From: JAUWGC01 sp963753055
GTDB taxonomy: Bacteria > Bacteroidota > Bacteroidia > Bacteroidales > B18-G4
Length of the DNA stretch: 64,000 bases
NCBI GenBank assembly: GCA_963753055.1
Contig: CAVWAP010000001.1
Span: 124,001-188,000, forward strand
Reading direction: 5' to 3'
In this document: positions 9,164-18,372 of the stretch, piece by piece
How positions within the stretch are numbered: the first letter of the stretch is position 1
How the letters are laid out: each line of letters opens with the position of its first letter
Notes under the pieces: model-generated
The model's database searches: none
Told to the model about the DNA's origin: nothing
The model's input: the letters and a program-made list of their open reading frames with translations, nothing else
Position numbers and translations under genes: made by a program

Positions 9164-9963
9164 TGACCGGAACATTAGTTTATAAGAAAAAGAAAATCAG
9201 ATACAAAATCCGGGGCAGAGAACACAACAAATCTATTGTTCTACTTCACGGATTCCTGGAGTCGATGAAAATCTGGCATGATCTGGAGAAGTTATTATCA
9301 AAAGACTTTCGTGTGATTAGCATTGACCTCCCCGGTTTCGGAAATAGTGAACTGCTTGAGCCCATCCCGACGATTGGTTTGATGGCGGATGTAGTCAATA
9401 AAGTGTTGATGCAGGCAGGAGTAAAAAAGTGTGTGGTGGTTGGGCATTCAATGGGAGGATATGTTGCCTTGGCTTTTGCCGAACGATTTTCCTCAAAAAT
9501 GAAAGGATTGGTACTATATCATTCTCACGCCCTTGGAGATACACCAGAAGGGAAGGCCAACAGAAACAGAGCTATCCGGGTAGTGAGATCAAAGCATAGA
9601 AGTTTCATATACCAATTTATTCCAGAGTTGTTTGCTGCAGAAAATGTTGAGCGTTTTCAGCATGAAATCAAAGAGCTCAAGGAGGCTGCGATGAGAATAC
9701 CCCCTGAAAATGTTGTCGCTGCCATTGAGGCTATGAAATTGCGTACAGATAAATTGAATGTCCTGGCAGATGCCAGGTACCCTGTTATGTTCATTGCAGG
9801 GAAACAGGATAGCAGGATAAAAGTTGAAAGTATTATCGAACAGGCGTTATTGCCAAAACACAGTGAATTGATTATCTTGTCAGATGTTGGCCATATGGGA
9901 TTTATTGAAGCCAGGGGCAAGACAGACAGGATCATCCAATCCTTTGCCGCAAGGGTTCTGTGA
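9163..9963 (+). CDS. Alpha/beta hydrolase
   Basis: A 266-residue single-domain alpha/beta hydrolase. The oxyanion-hole strand is IVLLHGFLES, the nucleophile elbow is GHSMGG, a likely acid lies in AGKQDSRIK and the catalytic His in SDVGHMGFIE, so the triad appears complete. The substrate cannot be told from sequence. Its ATG overlaps the stop of the preceding aminopeptidase by one base, so the two are probably co-translated. A TMTC-like membrane protein follows after 16 bases. Confidence 0.88.
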   Translation: MTGTLVYKKKKIRYKIRGREHNKSIVLLHGFLESMKIWHDLEKLLSKDFRVISIDLPGFGNSELLEPIPTIGLMADVVNKVLMQAGVKKCVVVGHSMGGYVALAFAERFSSKMKGLVLYHSHALGDTPEGKANRNRAIRVVRSKHRSFIYQFIPELFAAENVERFQHEIKELKEAAMRIPPENVVAAIEAMKLRTDKLNVLADARYPVMFIAGKQDSRIKVESIIEQALLPKHSELIILSDVGHMGFIEARGKTDRIIQSFAARVL

Positions 9964-9979
9964 TCAATAATTATAATTC

Positions 9980-11923
9980 ATGAAAAAGCTAAATCGCATC
10001 TTCATTGGTTTTATCATCATCCTGGTTATTGGCTTATATGGAAATACGGTTTTTAACCAGTTTTCATTGGATGATTCGTACCTCACGGGCGCTAAGGATA
10101 TACAACAAGGCATAAAGGGAATCCCTGACATATTTACATCTTTTTATGCCACCGACAGTGGCGGGAAGACTTTTGGATACAGGCCCATTGTCAGAACAAC
10201 ATTTGCCTTAGAACAAAGCCTCACAGGAATACATCCTGGTGTCAGCCATGCTGTCAATGTTTTACTATATCTCCTGATGTCATTGATACTATTCAAGGTA
10301 CTGAAGAGATTATTCAGGGGATATAACCTTTTCTTCCCATTTCTTATTACAGTATTGTTTATTGCCCATCCCGTACACACAGAAATAGTAGCAAGCTTAA
10401 AGAACAGGGATGAAATTCTGGCGTTTGGGTTTGCATTGCTTGCTTTAGATTATTTCCTGAAATTTATTGATTTTAAGAAGCAAAAGTTCCTTTACTGGGG
10501 TATACTTTTTTACCTACTGGCATTTCTCTCCAAAGCTTCGGTATTTGCATTCCTGCTGGCTATCCCTGTGGTTTTTTATTACTTCACCAACATCAAGCTT
10601 AAAAATATTATCATCCTGGCCATAGCCTTTTTGGGCATGGCACTCTTTGCTGCTTTTTTCCCGAAAGTGTTCCTGCCCGATATGACCAGGCCGATCGAAA
10701 TGGTGGAGAATCCTCTGCCCTTTGATTCCAGCATCTGGCACCACCTGGGGACTGGACTTTATATCATCTTATATTATTTGAGATTGCTTCTTTATCCTCA
10801 TCCGCTTGTTTATTACTATGGATACAACATGATACCTGTCGTGAACCTGGCGAATATCTGGGTGATTGTTTCTTTCATCATTTACACAGGAATGTTCATC
10901 TATGCCATCTACAAGATCAAGTCAAAGGATGTATTATCTTTTGCCATTATATTTTTCATGATCTCTATGGGCGTGTATTCTAATATACTGGTTCCTATCC
11001 CGGGTATTATCGCAGAGCGTTTCCTACTGATCCCTTCACTTGCGTTTAGTATTGCTATTGTGTATTTGTTATTCAAGGTATTCAAGGTTGATTTTAAGAG
11101 TCCTTCAGAGTTTAACTCCAGGATGGCTGGTGTGGCCCTGATCGTATTCATCATCCTGATACCATATGCAGTAAAGACTTATAGCAGGAACATCGACTGG
11201 CGAACCAAGTTTATGCTGTATGAGGCTGATCTGCCGCATCTTGAAAACTCTGTAAAGGCACATGACTTTTATGCTGAGCAGTTGATGTACCAGGTAAATA
11301 TTGAATTACAGAAGCCAGTGAATGTGACCAAGTTTCTCAGGCCGACAATCGACAAAGCCATCAAGCATTGGAAGAGGGCAGTTGAGATCCTGCCATCACA
11401 TTATTCATCCTGGACTAACCTGGGAATTATTTATAACAGGATATACAAAGAGCATGACAAGGCCATTTTATGTTTTGAAGAAGCTTTGAAATTCAAACCT
11501 GATGATGGGTCGTCCCTGTTTAATCTTGGGCAGGCCTATGAAGCAAAGGGTGATGTTGAAAAAGCTATGCAGTACTATACTGAATGCATTAAGTATCATG
11601 AAGACATCATCAATCCCAGGTCAAGGCTGGCTAACTTATACTTTGCCAATGGCGAGTTCAGGAAAGCACTTGAACTCAATGAGGAGATCATGGAGATTGA
11701 CCCGGAAGAGGCACTGCCATATGTTAACTTTGGCAATTATTATATGATGATGGGGGATACCTTGAAGGGTATTTCATTCTTTGAACAGGGGGTAGTGAAA
11801 GGTGCTCCGGCGCAGGTAAGTATCTTCCTGATGAAGTATTATGACAGCAAGGGCGACGTAGACAGGAGGGAATATTATAAGTCACTTGTAAGGCAACAAA
11901 CAGGAGCAATACCAAATAAATGA
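9980..11923 (+). CDS. TMTC-like polytopic membrane protein with C-terminal TPR repeats
   Basis: A 647-residue protein with roughly ten hydrophobic segments in the first 400 residues and a soluble TPR domain at about residues 430-640 (WTNLGIIYNRIYKEHDKAI, SLFNLGQAYEAKGDVEKAM and later repeats). The N-terminal loop FNQFSLDDSYL has the acidic pair of GT-C glycosyltransferases, and FGYRPIVRTTFALEQSLTG resembles the TMTC/DUF1736 proteins, which act as O-mannosyltransferases in animals. A protein- or lipid-glycosylation role is an inference. The stop overlaps the next ATG (ATGATG/TGA), tying it to the KASIII gene. Confidence 0.75.
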   Translation: MKKLNRIFIGFIIILVIGLYGNTVFNQFSLDDSYLTGAKDIQQGIKGIPDIFTSFYATDSGGKTFGYRPIVRTTFALEQSLTGIHPGVSHAVNVLLYLLMSLILFKVLKRLFRGYNLFFPFLITVLFIAHPVHTEIVASLKNRDEILAFGFALLALDYFLKFIDFKKQKFLYWGILFYLLAFLSKASVFAFLLAIPVVFYYFTNIKLKNIIILAIAFLGMALFAAFFPKVFLPDMTRPIEMVENPLPFDSSIWHHLGTGLYIILYYLRLLLYPHPLVYYYGYNMIPVVNLANIWVIVSFIIYTGMFIYAIYKIKSKDVLSFAIIFFMISMGVYSNILVPIPGIIAERFLLIPSLAFSIAIVYLLFKVFKVDFKSPSEFNSRMAGVALIVFIILIPYAVKTYSRNIDWRTKFMLYEADLPHLENSVKAHDFYAEQLMYQVNIELQKPVNVTKFLRPTIDKAIKHWKRAVEILPSHYSSWTNLGIIYNRIYKEHDKAILCFEEALKFKPDDGSSLFNLGQAYEAKGDVEKAMQYYTECIKYHEDIINPRSRLANLYFANGEFRKALELNEEIMEIDPEEALPYVNFGNYYMMMGDTLKGISFFEQGVVKGAPAQVSIFLMKYYDSKGDVDRREYYKSLVRQQTGAIPNK

Positions 11924-12936
11924 TGAAAAGCTGCATTAAGGCCATAAGCTATCATTTACCCGATAAGGTTATATCCAATGAGGACCTCGGAAGAGAATTT
12001 CCTGATTATAAGATTGAAGACCTGACCAGGCTTACCGGTGTGCGGAACAGACATATTGCAAGGGATGATGAAACCCCTGGCGACCTGGCTGTCGAAGCAG
12101 CCCGGAAATTGTTTGCAGAACATAATATTAGCCCTGAAGATATTGATCATGTGCTTTTCTGTACGCAGATGGGTGATTACCTGACTCCCTCCACGGCCTG
12201 TGTTATTCAGGACAAGCTTGGCATCCCAACGCATGCCGGGGCAGTGGATTTTAACCAGGGCTGTACAGGCTATATTTACGGATTGGCAATGGCAAAGGGA
12301 CTGGTAGAAACAAATATGGCCAGGAATGTGCTCCTTGTCACTTCAGAGACCATCACCCATTTGATTCACCAGGAAGATAAGAGCAATAGGGCCATCTTTG
12401 GTGACGGTGCTGCTGCCACCCTCATCTCAGGTTCTGATATGCATGAAAGTGGTATTGGCGAGTTTGTCTTTGGTACTGATGGCAAGGGTTATGAAGCTAT
12501 TATCATCAAGCATGGCGGGGCAAGGCATCCTCATCACAGCACCAAGTCAGAGGACTATGCTGATCAATTCGGCAATGTCAGGAATGATGCCTGCTTTTAC
12601 ATGGATGGCTCGGCTGTGTTCACCTTTTCCCTGGAGACTGTTCCGGGATTGATCAATAGCTTGCTCAGCAAGGCCGGATTGAATAAGGAAGATATCAAAT
12701 TGTTTGTCCTGCACCAGGCCAACCAGGTCATCCTGGAGTCCATCTTCAGAAAGATGAAGATTCCCGAAGAAAAGACCATTATTCACCTCGAAAACATTGG
12801 AAACACCGTTGCATCTACCATACCCATTGCGCTGAAGACTGCCATGGACCAGGGGCGGGTCAACAAAGGAGATAAGGTGCTTTTAGCCGGTTTTGGGGTA
12901 GGGTTTTCGTGGGCCGGGACCATTATAGAGATATAA
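11920..12936 (+). CDS. 3-oxoacyl-ACP synthase III family protein (KASIII/FabH-like)
   Basis: A 338-residue thiolase-fold condensing enzyme. The nucleophilic Cys115 lies in FNQGCTGYIYGLA. The catalytic His is in VLHQANQVI and the Asn in ENIGNTVASTIPIAL, giving the complete Cys-His-Asn triad of KASIII. The middle segment LTRLTGVRNRHIARDDET is typical FabH. It probably condenses an acyl-CoA or acyl-ACP starter with malonyl-ACP. A second KASIII at 18373 is diverged, so one of them is likely devoted to secondary acyl chemistry. A CATG-word repeat element begins directly after its TAA. Confidence 0.88.
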   Translation: MMKSCIKAISYHLPDKVISNEDLGREFPDYKIEDLTRLTGVRNRHIARDDETPGDLAVEAARKLFAEHNISPEDIDHVLFCTQMGDYLTPSTACVIQDKLGIPTHAGAVDFNQGCTGYIYGLAMAKGLVETNMARNVLLVTSETITHLIHQEDKSNRAIFGDGAAATLISGSDMHESGIGEFVFGTDGKGYEAIIIKHGGARHPHHSTKSEDYADQFGNVRNDACFYMDGSAVFTFSLETVPGLINSLLSKAGLNKEDIKLFVLHQANQVILESIFRKMKIPEEKTIIHLENIGNTVASTIPIALKTAMDQGRVNKGDKVLLAGFGVGFSWAGTIIEI

Positions 12937-13168
12937 TTCATGTACGCAAGTACCCATGTTCACATGGACGATTTAGCAAGGAATGTCCTTCGTACATGCG
13001 TACATGTGTCCATGCTCAATGCGTACATGTGTCCATGCTCAATGCGTACATGTGTCCATGCTCAATGCGTACATGCGTCCATACTCAATGCGTCCATGTG
13101 TCCATGCTCAATGCGTCCATGCGTCCATGCTCAATGCGTACATGTGTCCATGCTCAATGCGTACATGA
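12937..13168. repeat. CATG-word interspersed element, copy 1, with tandemly expanded right half
   Basis: The element fills the space between two convergent genes, starting at the TAA of the KASIII gene and ending about two bases before the FAAL stop. The left part reads ATTCATGTACGCA, then CATGTTCACATGGACG. The core at 12968-12997 includes ATTTAGCAAGG and CCTTCGTACATG, which form a short hairpin (AAGG/CCTT). Two further copies with the same core and ends lie at 63312-63397 and 63603-63695. All are built from 8-base words around CATG. Confidence 0.85.
13000..13167. repeat. Seven-copy 23-bp tandem repeat inside the CATG-word element
   Basis: The unit is GCGTACAT + GTGTCCAT + GCTCAAT (8+8+7 = 23 bases). 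The word CTCAAT recurs seven times from 13015 to 13153, at an exact period of 23. Units differ only by single changes (GTACAT versus GTCCAT, GCTCAAT versus ACTCAAT). There is no stop codon in any plus-strand frame, so three overlapping artificial open frames of 61-103 codons arise with a 23-residue peptide period. Confidence 0.93.
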
Positions 13169-13170
13169 TC

Positions 13171-15174
13171 CTATCTTTCCTCTCTCAACAGTTTTTCCCC
13201 CTCTTCCACAAGCTGGTTGATCGTATTTTGTTGGAGGAATGACTCGATCGGCCATGAGATGCCGAAGGTTTCATTAACTTCTTTTTCCAGGTTTACGGCC
13301 AGCAGGGAATCCAGCCCGTAGGCGGTGATTGGCTTATCGGGGTCAATGGTCGATGGATCCAGGTCTTTTTGTGCACTCAACCAATTTATCAGCCATTCCC
13401 TTAGAGATTCTTTATTGAAGGCTATTGCCTTTGCAGGTGCTTGGTCAGAAATTTGCATCTTCCATTCATCAAGGATAGATAATTCTTCTTGCAGATAGGC
13501 TTGCTTGCAAGCCTGGCGTTGTATCTTACCACTGGATGTTTTAGGGATGGAGCCCGCCCTAATCAGAAAAATAGAAAAAGGCTGGACATTATGTTCTTCA
13601 GCAAGTTTCATGCGGATAGCATCAAAAACTTCTTCTGCATTAAGTTCTCTCATGAAGGCCCTGTCAATCTCATTCACCACGACCAAGCGTTCTTCCCCGG
13701 CCAGGTCGACCGAAAAGCAGGCACCAGCATTCTTTCGCAATGCTGGATGACAATCTTCTACTGTTCGTTCGATATCCTGAGGGTAATGATTTGTACCCCG
13801 TATAATGATGAGGTCTTTTAACCTGCCGGAAACATATAGCTCACCATCCCTGATAAATCCCAGGTCGCCTGTTCGAAGAAATGGACCATCTCTTGAGTCG
13901 CGAAGAATCGCCGAAAAAGTTTTTTTAGTGTCTTCAATATTGTTCCAATAACCCTTTGCGACGGATGGGCCTGATACCCAGATCTCTCCTATCTCATTCG
14001 AAGGAGATGGAACCAGTTTGTCTGGATCTACAATCTCAATTCTGGAATCAGGCGAGGGCTGTCCACAGCTAACAAACTCAAATGAATCTTCTTGTGTATT
14101 GGACTTTTCAACTTTGTTAGATTCCAGATCTTTAATACTAGCGTTGAAGAAAACAGGTTCGTCCTTGTAGTTTCCACCGGTAACCATCAAAGTGGATTCG
14201 GCTAAACCATAACAAGGATAAAATTGCTTTAATTGGAACTTACTTATTTCAAACTCTTGAGAAAATTTTATAAGTGTTGATTTCCGAATGGGCTCAGCTC
14301 CACAGAACAAAACCTGCAGGCTGCTGAGATCAATATCTTTGCGTTGCTCGGCAGGTATTTTTTGAATGCAATAGTCATAGGCAAAATTTGGAGCCCCGGC
14401 AGTAATTCCTTTGAACTTATCAATTGCCCGTAGCCAATTGATGGGATTTCTAATGAAAGCAGCCGGACTGATAATTACTCGCATACCTCCAGTATAGATA
14501 GGTTGCAGTAAAGTGCCAAAAAGTCCCATATCGTGAAAGTTTGGTAGCCAACCAACGACTACCAGGTTCTCATCATGGCCAAAAGCTTTTTGAATAAATT
14601 GCTCATTGTGTAAAATATTAGCATGGGAAACCATAACACCTTTAGGACTGCCTGTTGATCCGGACGTATATTGAAGAATTACTATGTCTTCAGCGTTAAT
14701 ATCTGGCTTTTTCCAGCGGTGTTGGTTACTGAAGTTGACTTCTTCATAAATCAAAACGGGGATATCAGAAAGCACCTTATTGTCTGAAAATTGTTTGCTG
14801 ATTTTAGCATGTATTTGGGAGGTTGATAAAATCAATGAAGCACCTGAATCGTCAAGGATAGAGAAGAATCGGTCATTGGCTTGATTTTTCCTGGGTGGAT
14901 AAGATGGAATCCCGATCATGCCGGCAAGAATACATCCATACAAACTGATAATAAACTCGATGCCATTTGGAAATAAAAGTATTATTCTGTCGCCTGGATA
15001 ATTATTCTCCTGAAGATGAGCTGCAACAGATTTTGCTTTAGATTCGAATTCCTTGTATGTTATTTCATCCTGCTTATTTATTCCGTCTTCAAGAAAAATA
15101 TACAAGCTCTTATCAGGCTGCTTGTTTGCCCAGTATTCTAGTACTTCGATTAAATCTTTATAAGGATGCTCCAA
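13171..15174 (-). CDS. Fatty acyl-AMP ligase with C-terminal carrier (PP-binding) domain
   Basis: A 667-residue adenylating enzyme. The ATP-binding motif YTSGSTGSPKGV is at about residues 169-180. WLPNFHDMGLFGTLLQPIY and GAPNFAYDYCI are hallmarks of FAALs rather than CoA ligases. FLRTGDLGFI and the PKTSSGKIQR lysine region follow. A carrier domain at about residues 590-660 carries GLDSLLAVN, where the Ser should receive phosphopantetheine. It likely activates a fatty acid as acyl-AMP and loads it on its own carrier. The only feasible start is a TTG at 15174, one base after the stop of the upstream radical SAM gene. It is last of three co-directional genes. Confidence 0.9.
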   Translation of the reverse strand: MEHPYKDLIEVLEYWANKQPDKSLYIFLEDGINKQDEITYKEFESKAKSVAAHLQENNYPGDRIILLFPNGIEFIISLYGCILAGMIGIPSYPPRKNQANDRFFSILDDSGASLILSTSQIHAKISKQFSDNKVLSDIPVLIYEEVNFSNQHRWKKPDINAEDIVILQYTSGSTGSPKGVMVSHANILHNEQFIQKAFGHDENLVVVGWLPNFHDMGLFGTLLQPIYTGGMRVIISPAAFIRNPINWLRAIDKFKGITAGAPNFAYDYCIQKIPAEQRKDIDLSSLQVLFCGAEPIRKSTLIKFSQEFEISKFQLKQFYPCYGLAESTLMVTGGNYKDEPVFFNASIKDLESNKVEKSNTQEDSFEFVSCGQPSPDSRIEIVDPDKLVPSPSNEIGEIWVSGPSVAKGYWNNIEDTKKTFSAILRDSRDGPFLRTGDLGFIRDGELYVSGRLKDLIIIRGTNHYPQDIERTVEDCHPALRKNAGACFSVDLAGEERLVVVNEIDRAFMRELNAEEVFDAIRMKLAEEHNVQPFSIFLIRAGSIPKTSSGKIQRQACKQAYLQEELSILDEWKMQISDQAPAKAIAFNKESLREWLINWLSAQKDLDPSTIDPDKPITAYGLDSLLAVNLEKEVNETFGISWPIESFLQQNTINQLVEEGEKLLREER

Positions 15175-15175
15175 T

Positions 15176-16564
15176 TTATTCTATTTTATCTAGTAATTGA
15201 GGGAATGTTTCCTGTAAGTCGAGTAAATCCTTTTTATTTTCAAAAACAAAGTTATGCATTTGAAGATTAGATGAATAGGCCCAAACTGCCGTTGTTGGAT
15301 TTTTAGTGATCTTCAGGGTTTTAAGGAACTTTTTCTTCAGGTTTTGAAGATCATAAAGCCGCTTCCAGTTTTCATTTACAGCTTGTTGAAATTCTTCCGC
15401 CGACATTCTTTGCGGTTTAAAAACTACTTCAGTATAATTATACCTCTCCCAATCTTCAGGGTAATTATCATACAATAGCCGCCCATTCTCTCTGAATCGG
15501 TTATACAAGTGCGTGCCGGGCAAAGGGGTCAGGATGGTAGCCTGCATGATGTCGATATCTGCATCCAGGATATAGCTTGTTCGGTTATAAATAGTTTCTG
15601 GTGTGTCATTGTCCAGTCCAAAAATAAATGCGCCCATCACATTTATTTCATGTTTATGGATTGTATCATAGACCTGCCTGTACTTATCAACACCAATTTT
15701 TATATTGACATATTTATTGGCTTGTTCCAGCTGGTCGATCAACTCTGACTCTATGCCAAGGAATACCAGCCTGCAGCCACTCTTTGCAGCCCATTCAAGG
15801 ACCTCTTCATCATCCGCTATGTTCATGGATGCCGATCCTGCCCAGTTCTTATGAACCCCTCGATCAACAATTCCTTTAAAGAAGCCTATTGCATGGTCCC
15901 TTGCCTTCTTGGAGTAACCGACAAAGTTATCATCCACGATATATACACGGTCCTGAGACAAGGCAGCGAAATCATTAACCGCGTGTTCAACGGGGCGTAA
16001 CCTATATTTGCTTCCATTGAAAGTGTGCACCGAGCAAAATTCACATTTCATCGGGCAGCCACGTGTGGTTTGCACGCTCCCGAATTCATAGCCGGGGTGA
16101 TACAGATCTATTCTGGGAGATGGCGAATTTACCATGGATGGCAGCCTCGCCCTGTAGTATTTCTCAAGCCTGGCGTGTTCAAAATCATCAATGACCTTTG
16201 CCCATATCTCTTCGGCTTCTCCTATTACGACAGCATCTACATATTGCCCGGCTTCCTGGGGCAACATGGAAGCATGGATCCCCCCAATGACTGTTGATAT
16301 CTTGCTTTTCCTGTATTCTTTTGCTATTTCGTAGCACCGGTTAATGGTGGCAGTGAGCGAAGTAAACCCGACCAGGTCAGCTTCCTGGAATTGAAAAGGT
16401 TCAAAGTTTTCATCATGTATTTCCACATCCCAGTGTTCCGGGGTGAGGGCAGCTATTATCGCCAGGGCCAAGGGGGGATAGATGGAATGCTTGTCCAGCA
16501 TCAGCCCTTTCCTACGGTTATTCACAGGGTTGATCAATAATAGTTTTTTCCTTTTGCCGGCCAC
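15176..16564 (-). CDS. B12-binding-domain radical SAM protein (paralogue 1)
   Basis: A 462-residue enzyme. The N-terminal Rossmann-like cobalamin-binding domain (YPPLALAIIAALTPEHW, then VIGGIHASMLPQEA) lacks the DxHxxG motif, as in class B/BchE-like radical SAM proteins. The cluster motif is CPMKCEFC (Cys170, Cys174, Cys177), followed by YIVDDNFVGYSKKA and PLPGTHLYNRF. Substrate and reaction (methylation, cyclisation or other) cannot be read from sequence. The start is a GTG at 16564, eight bases after the stop of paralogue 2. Its co-transcription with the FAAL suggests a lipid or acyl-chain substrate. Confidence 0.88.
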   Translation of the reverse strand: MAGKRKKLLLINPVNNRRKGLMLDKHSIYPPLALAIIAALTPEHWDVEIHDENFEPFQFQEADLVGFTSLTATINRCYEIAKEYRKSKISTVIGGIHASMLPQEAGQYVDAVVIGEAEEIWAKVIDDFEHARLEKYYRARLPSMVNSPSPRIDLYHPGYEFGSVQTTRGCPMKCEFCSVHTFNGSKYRLRPVEHAVNDFAALSQDRVYIVDDNFVGYSKKARDHAIGFFKGIVDRGVHKNWAGSASMNIADDEEVLEWAAKSGCRLVFLGIESELIDQLEQANKYVNIKIGVDKYRQVYDTIHKHEINVMGAFIFGLDNDTPETIYNRTSYILDADIDIMQATILTPLPGTHLYNRFRENGRLLYDNYPEDWERYNYTEVVFKPQRMSAEEFQQAVNENWKRLYDLQNLKKKFLKTLKITKNPTTAVWAYSSNLQMHNFVFENKKDLLDLQETFPQLLDKIE

Positions 16565-16572
16565 TGTATGAA

Positions 16573-17994
16573 TTATTTAAAGGGGCTGGAATCCAGCAAT
16601 TCCTTATTGCTTTCATCAAGTCCGAATATATCTTCAACGAATTTCTTCGGTCTTTCACCCTCATAAACCAAGTTGTGGTACTGCAGGTTGGACCCGTATG
16701 ACCAGATGGCTGCAAGCGGGCTTTTGGTTTGCTTTAAGGTCCTGAGGAATTTTTTCTTCAGGATTTCATCATTATAGAGCTTATCCCAATTCTTTTTCAC
16801 CTCAGCCATGAATGTTGCACTATCCATATTGCGGTGTTTGAAAACCACGTCTACAAAATCATAGTATTGCCAGTCTGCCGGATAATTATGGTAGACGATT
16901 TTACCATCGTTCATCATTTTATCATACAAGCCTGTTCCGGGTAATGGTGTCAGGACAGTGGCCTGTACTGCATCGATATCTGCATTATTGATATATTCCG
17001 TGCGGCGAACCATTGTCTCCGGGGTGTCAGATTCCAGTCCGTAAATAAAAGCCCCCAGGACGCTGATGCCATACTTATGGATCTTTGAGAATACCTCATC
17101 ATAATGATCAATACCAATCTTGATATTAAGCGTCTTGTTGGTTTCCTCCAGCTGGTCAATCCTCTCTGATTCAATGCCCAACAGTACCATCACACAACCG
17201 GCTTTCGCTGCCAGCTCCAACAGCTCTTCATCATCGGCAAAGTTCATGGAGGCCGAGCAAAACCATTGCTTCTTTATCCCTCTGTCAATCATGCCACGGA
17301 ACAGATCTTTGGCTCTTTCCAGCGACTTCTTACCATAACCGATCAGGTTATCATCAACAAAATAGATCTTTTCATGTTCAAGGCTCTCCAGCTCTTCAAG
17401 CACTTCTTCAACGGGCCGGACCCGGTATTTGCTTCCATTGAACATATGCACCGAGCAGAATTCACATTTCATCGGGCAGCCACGAGTGGTTTGTATGCTT
17501 GCAAAGCGGTATTCAGGATTAAACATATCCCGTTTGGGCCAAACAGCATCATGGAAGGGAAGGAGCTGGCCATGGTACATCTTCTTTAGTGAACCTTTTT
17601 CGGCATCAGCAATTAGCTGCCTCCAGATGCTTTCCGCTTCACCAACAACAACGGCATCAACAAAATCTGTTGCTTCTTTTGGAACCATTGAAGCATGGAT
17701 CCCTCCAAGCACTGTGGGGATGCCTTTTTTGCGAAAGATATCTGCTATTTCATAAGCCCGGGTAACACTCGAAGTAAGGGCAGTGATTCCGACCAGGTCA
17801 GCATCCTGAAAAGCAAAACGTTCGAAATTCTCATCGATCAGCACAACTTCCCAGTTATCGGGAGTTAAAGCAGCAACTATCCCCAAACCGATAGGAGGGT
17901 AGATCACATGGCTGTGCAGGATCAATCCTTCCCTGTTTGTACTCAGTGGATTGACCAGTAGAAGCTTCCTTTTTGATTGTGATTTGGTTCCCAT
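16573..17994 (-). CDS. B12-binding-domain radical SAM protein (paralogue 2)
   Basis: A 473-residue paralogue with the same architecture: cobalamin-type domain (YPPIGLGIVAALTPDNW, VLGGIHASMVPKEA), radical SAM motif CPMKCEFC (Cys173, Cys177, Cys180), YFVDDNLIGYGKKS and LTPLPGTGLYDKMM. The C-terminal region with SNLQYHNLVYEGE is shared by all three copies, so it is a family trait. It heads the operon rSAM2-rSAM1-FAAL, divergent from the ACP-KASIII-SDR operon. By eye about half of the residues match paralogue 1. The function is unknown. Confidence 0.88.
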   Translation of the reverse strand: MGTKSQSKRKLLLVNPLSTNREGLILHSHVIYPPIGLGIVAALTPDNWEVVLIDENFERFAFQDADLVGITALTSSVTRAYEIADIFRKKGIPTVLGGIHASMVPKEATDFVDAVVVGEAESIWRQLIADAEKGSLKKMYHGQLLPFHDAVWPKRDMFNPEYRFASIQTTRGCPMKCEFCSVHMFNGSKYRVRPVEEVLEELESLEHEKIYFVDDNLIGYGKKSLERAKDLFRGMIDRGIKKQWFCSASMNFADDEELLELAAKAGCVMVLLGIESERIDQLEETNKTLNIKIGIDHYDEVFSKIHKYGISVLGAFIYGLESDTPETMVRRTEYINNADIDAVQATVLTPLPGTGLYDKMMNDGKIVYHNYPADWQYYDFVDVVFKHRNMDSATFMAEVKKNWDKLYNDEILKKKFLRTLKQTKSPLAAIWSYGSNLQYHNLVYEGERPKKFVEDIFGLDESNKELLDSSPFK

Positions 17995-18023
17995 ACTTTG
18001 ACTAAATTAAAGTAATGAGCAAA

Positions 18024-18031
18024 CAAATATA
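18024..18031 (-). promoter_or_regulatory. Candidate -7 box (TATATTTG) for the rSAM2-rSAM1-FAAL operon
   Basis: The minus strand reads TATATTTG 30 bases before the ATG at 17994. It is paired with a plus-strand box at 18094 in the same 126-base divergent spacer. The -33 element is weak. Confidence 0.4.
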
Positions 18032-18093
18032 GCTATTAAATTGTATATCATTGGATGGCAAGGAATCCATTTGTTGCAATCACCAAAAAAGTG

Positions 18094-18101
18094 TATTTTT
18101 G
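18094..18101 (+). promoter_or_regulatory. Candidate promoter (TATTTTTG) of the ACP-KASIII-SDR operon
   Basis: TATTTTTG lies 20 bases before the ACP ATG, with TTG (18071-18073) 20 bases upstream of it. This is close to the Bacteroidota TTTG / TAnnTTTG spacing and is one of the best promoter candidates in the window. Confidence 0.5.
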
Positions 18102-18120
18102 GCCAAAACTAATTTAGACT

Positions 18121-18363
18121 ATGATACCCATACAAGAGTTTATTTCCAAGGTAGAGGAGGAGTTTGAAGACCTTGAGAATGGCACCCTGAAATCTGAAAG
18201 TGTGATTAAGGATCATTTTACATGGGATTCGATAAGTGCCCTGATCCTTATCGCGCATGTGAATGTAGAGTATGGTGTGGTGATCAATGCAGAAGACCTG
18301 GTGAATGCAAAGACTGTCCAGGAACTTTACGATATTGTTAGTTCAAGATCACAAGCCTCATAA
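18121..18363 (+). CDS. Acyl carrier protein
   Basis: An 80-residue stand-alone carrier protein, acidic and helical. The expected phosphopantetheine Ser37 lies in FTWDSISALILI, a divergent form of the usual DSL motif (DSI). Helix III reads INAEDLVNAKTVQELYDIV, a common ACP ending. The divergence from housekeeping AcpP suggests a dedicated carrier for the adjacent KASIII (9 bases downstream) and SDR reductase. Confidence 0.85.
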   Translation: MIPIQEFISKVEEEFEDLENGTLKSESVIKDHFTWDSISALILIAHVNVEYGVVINAEDLVNAKTVQELYDIVSSRSQAS

Positions 18364-18372
18364 TCAGTATAC

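Noticed and set aside
13000..13167. CRISPR array
   Set aside because: Units are directly adjacent with no unique spacers, and no cas genes are present.
12909..13242. Three overlapping open frames (61-103 codons) rich in Cys, Met and His
   Set aside because: They arise from the 23-bp array, which lacks stops in all forward frames; there is no family match, and the other element copies do not keep a frame.
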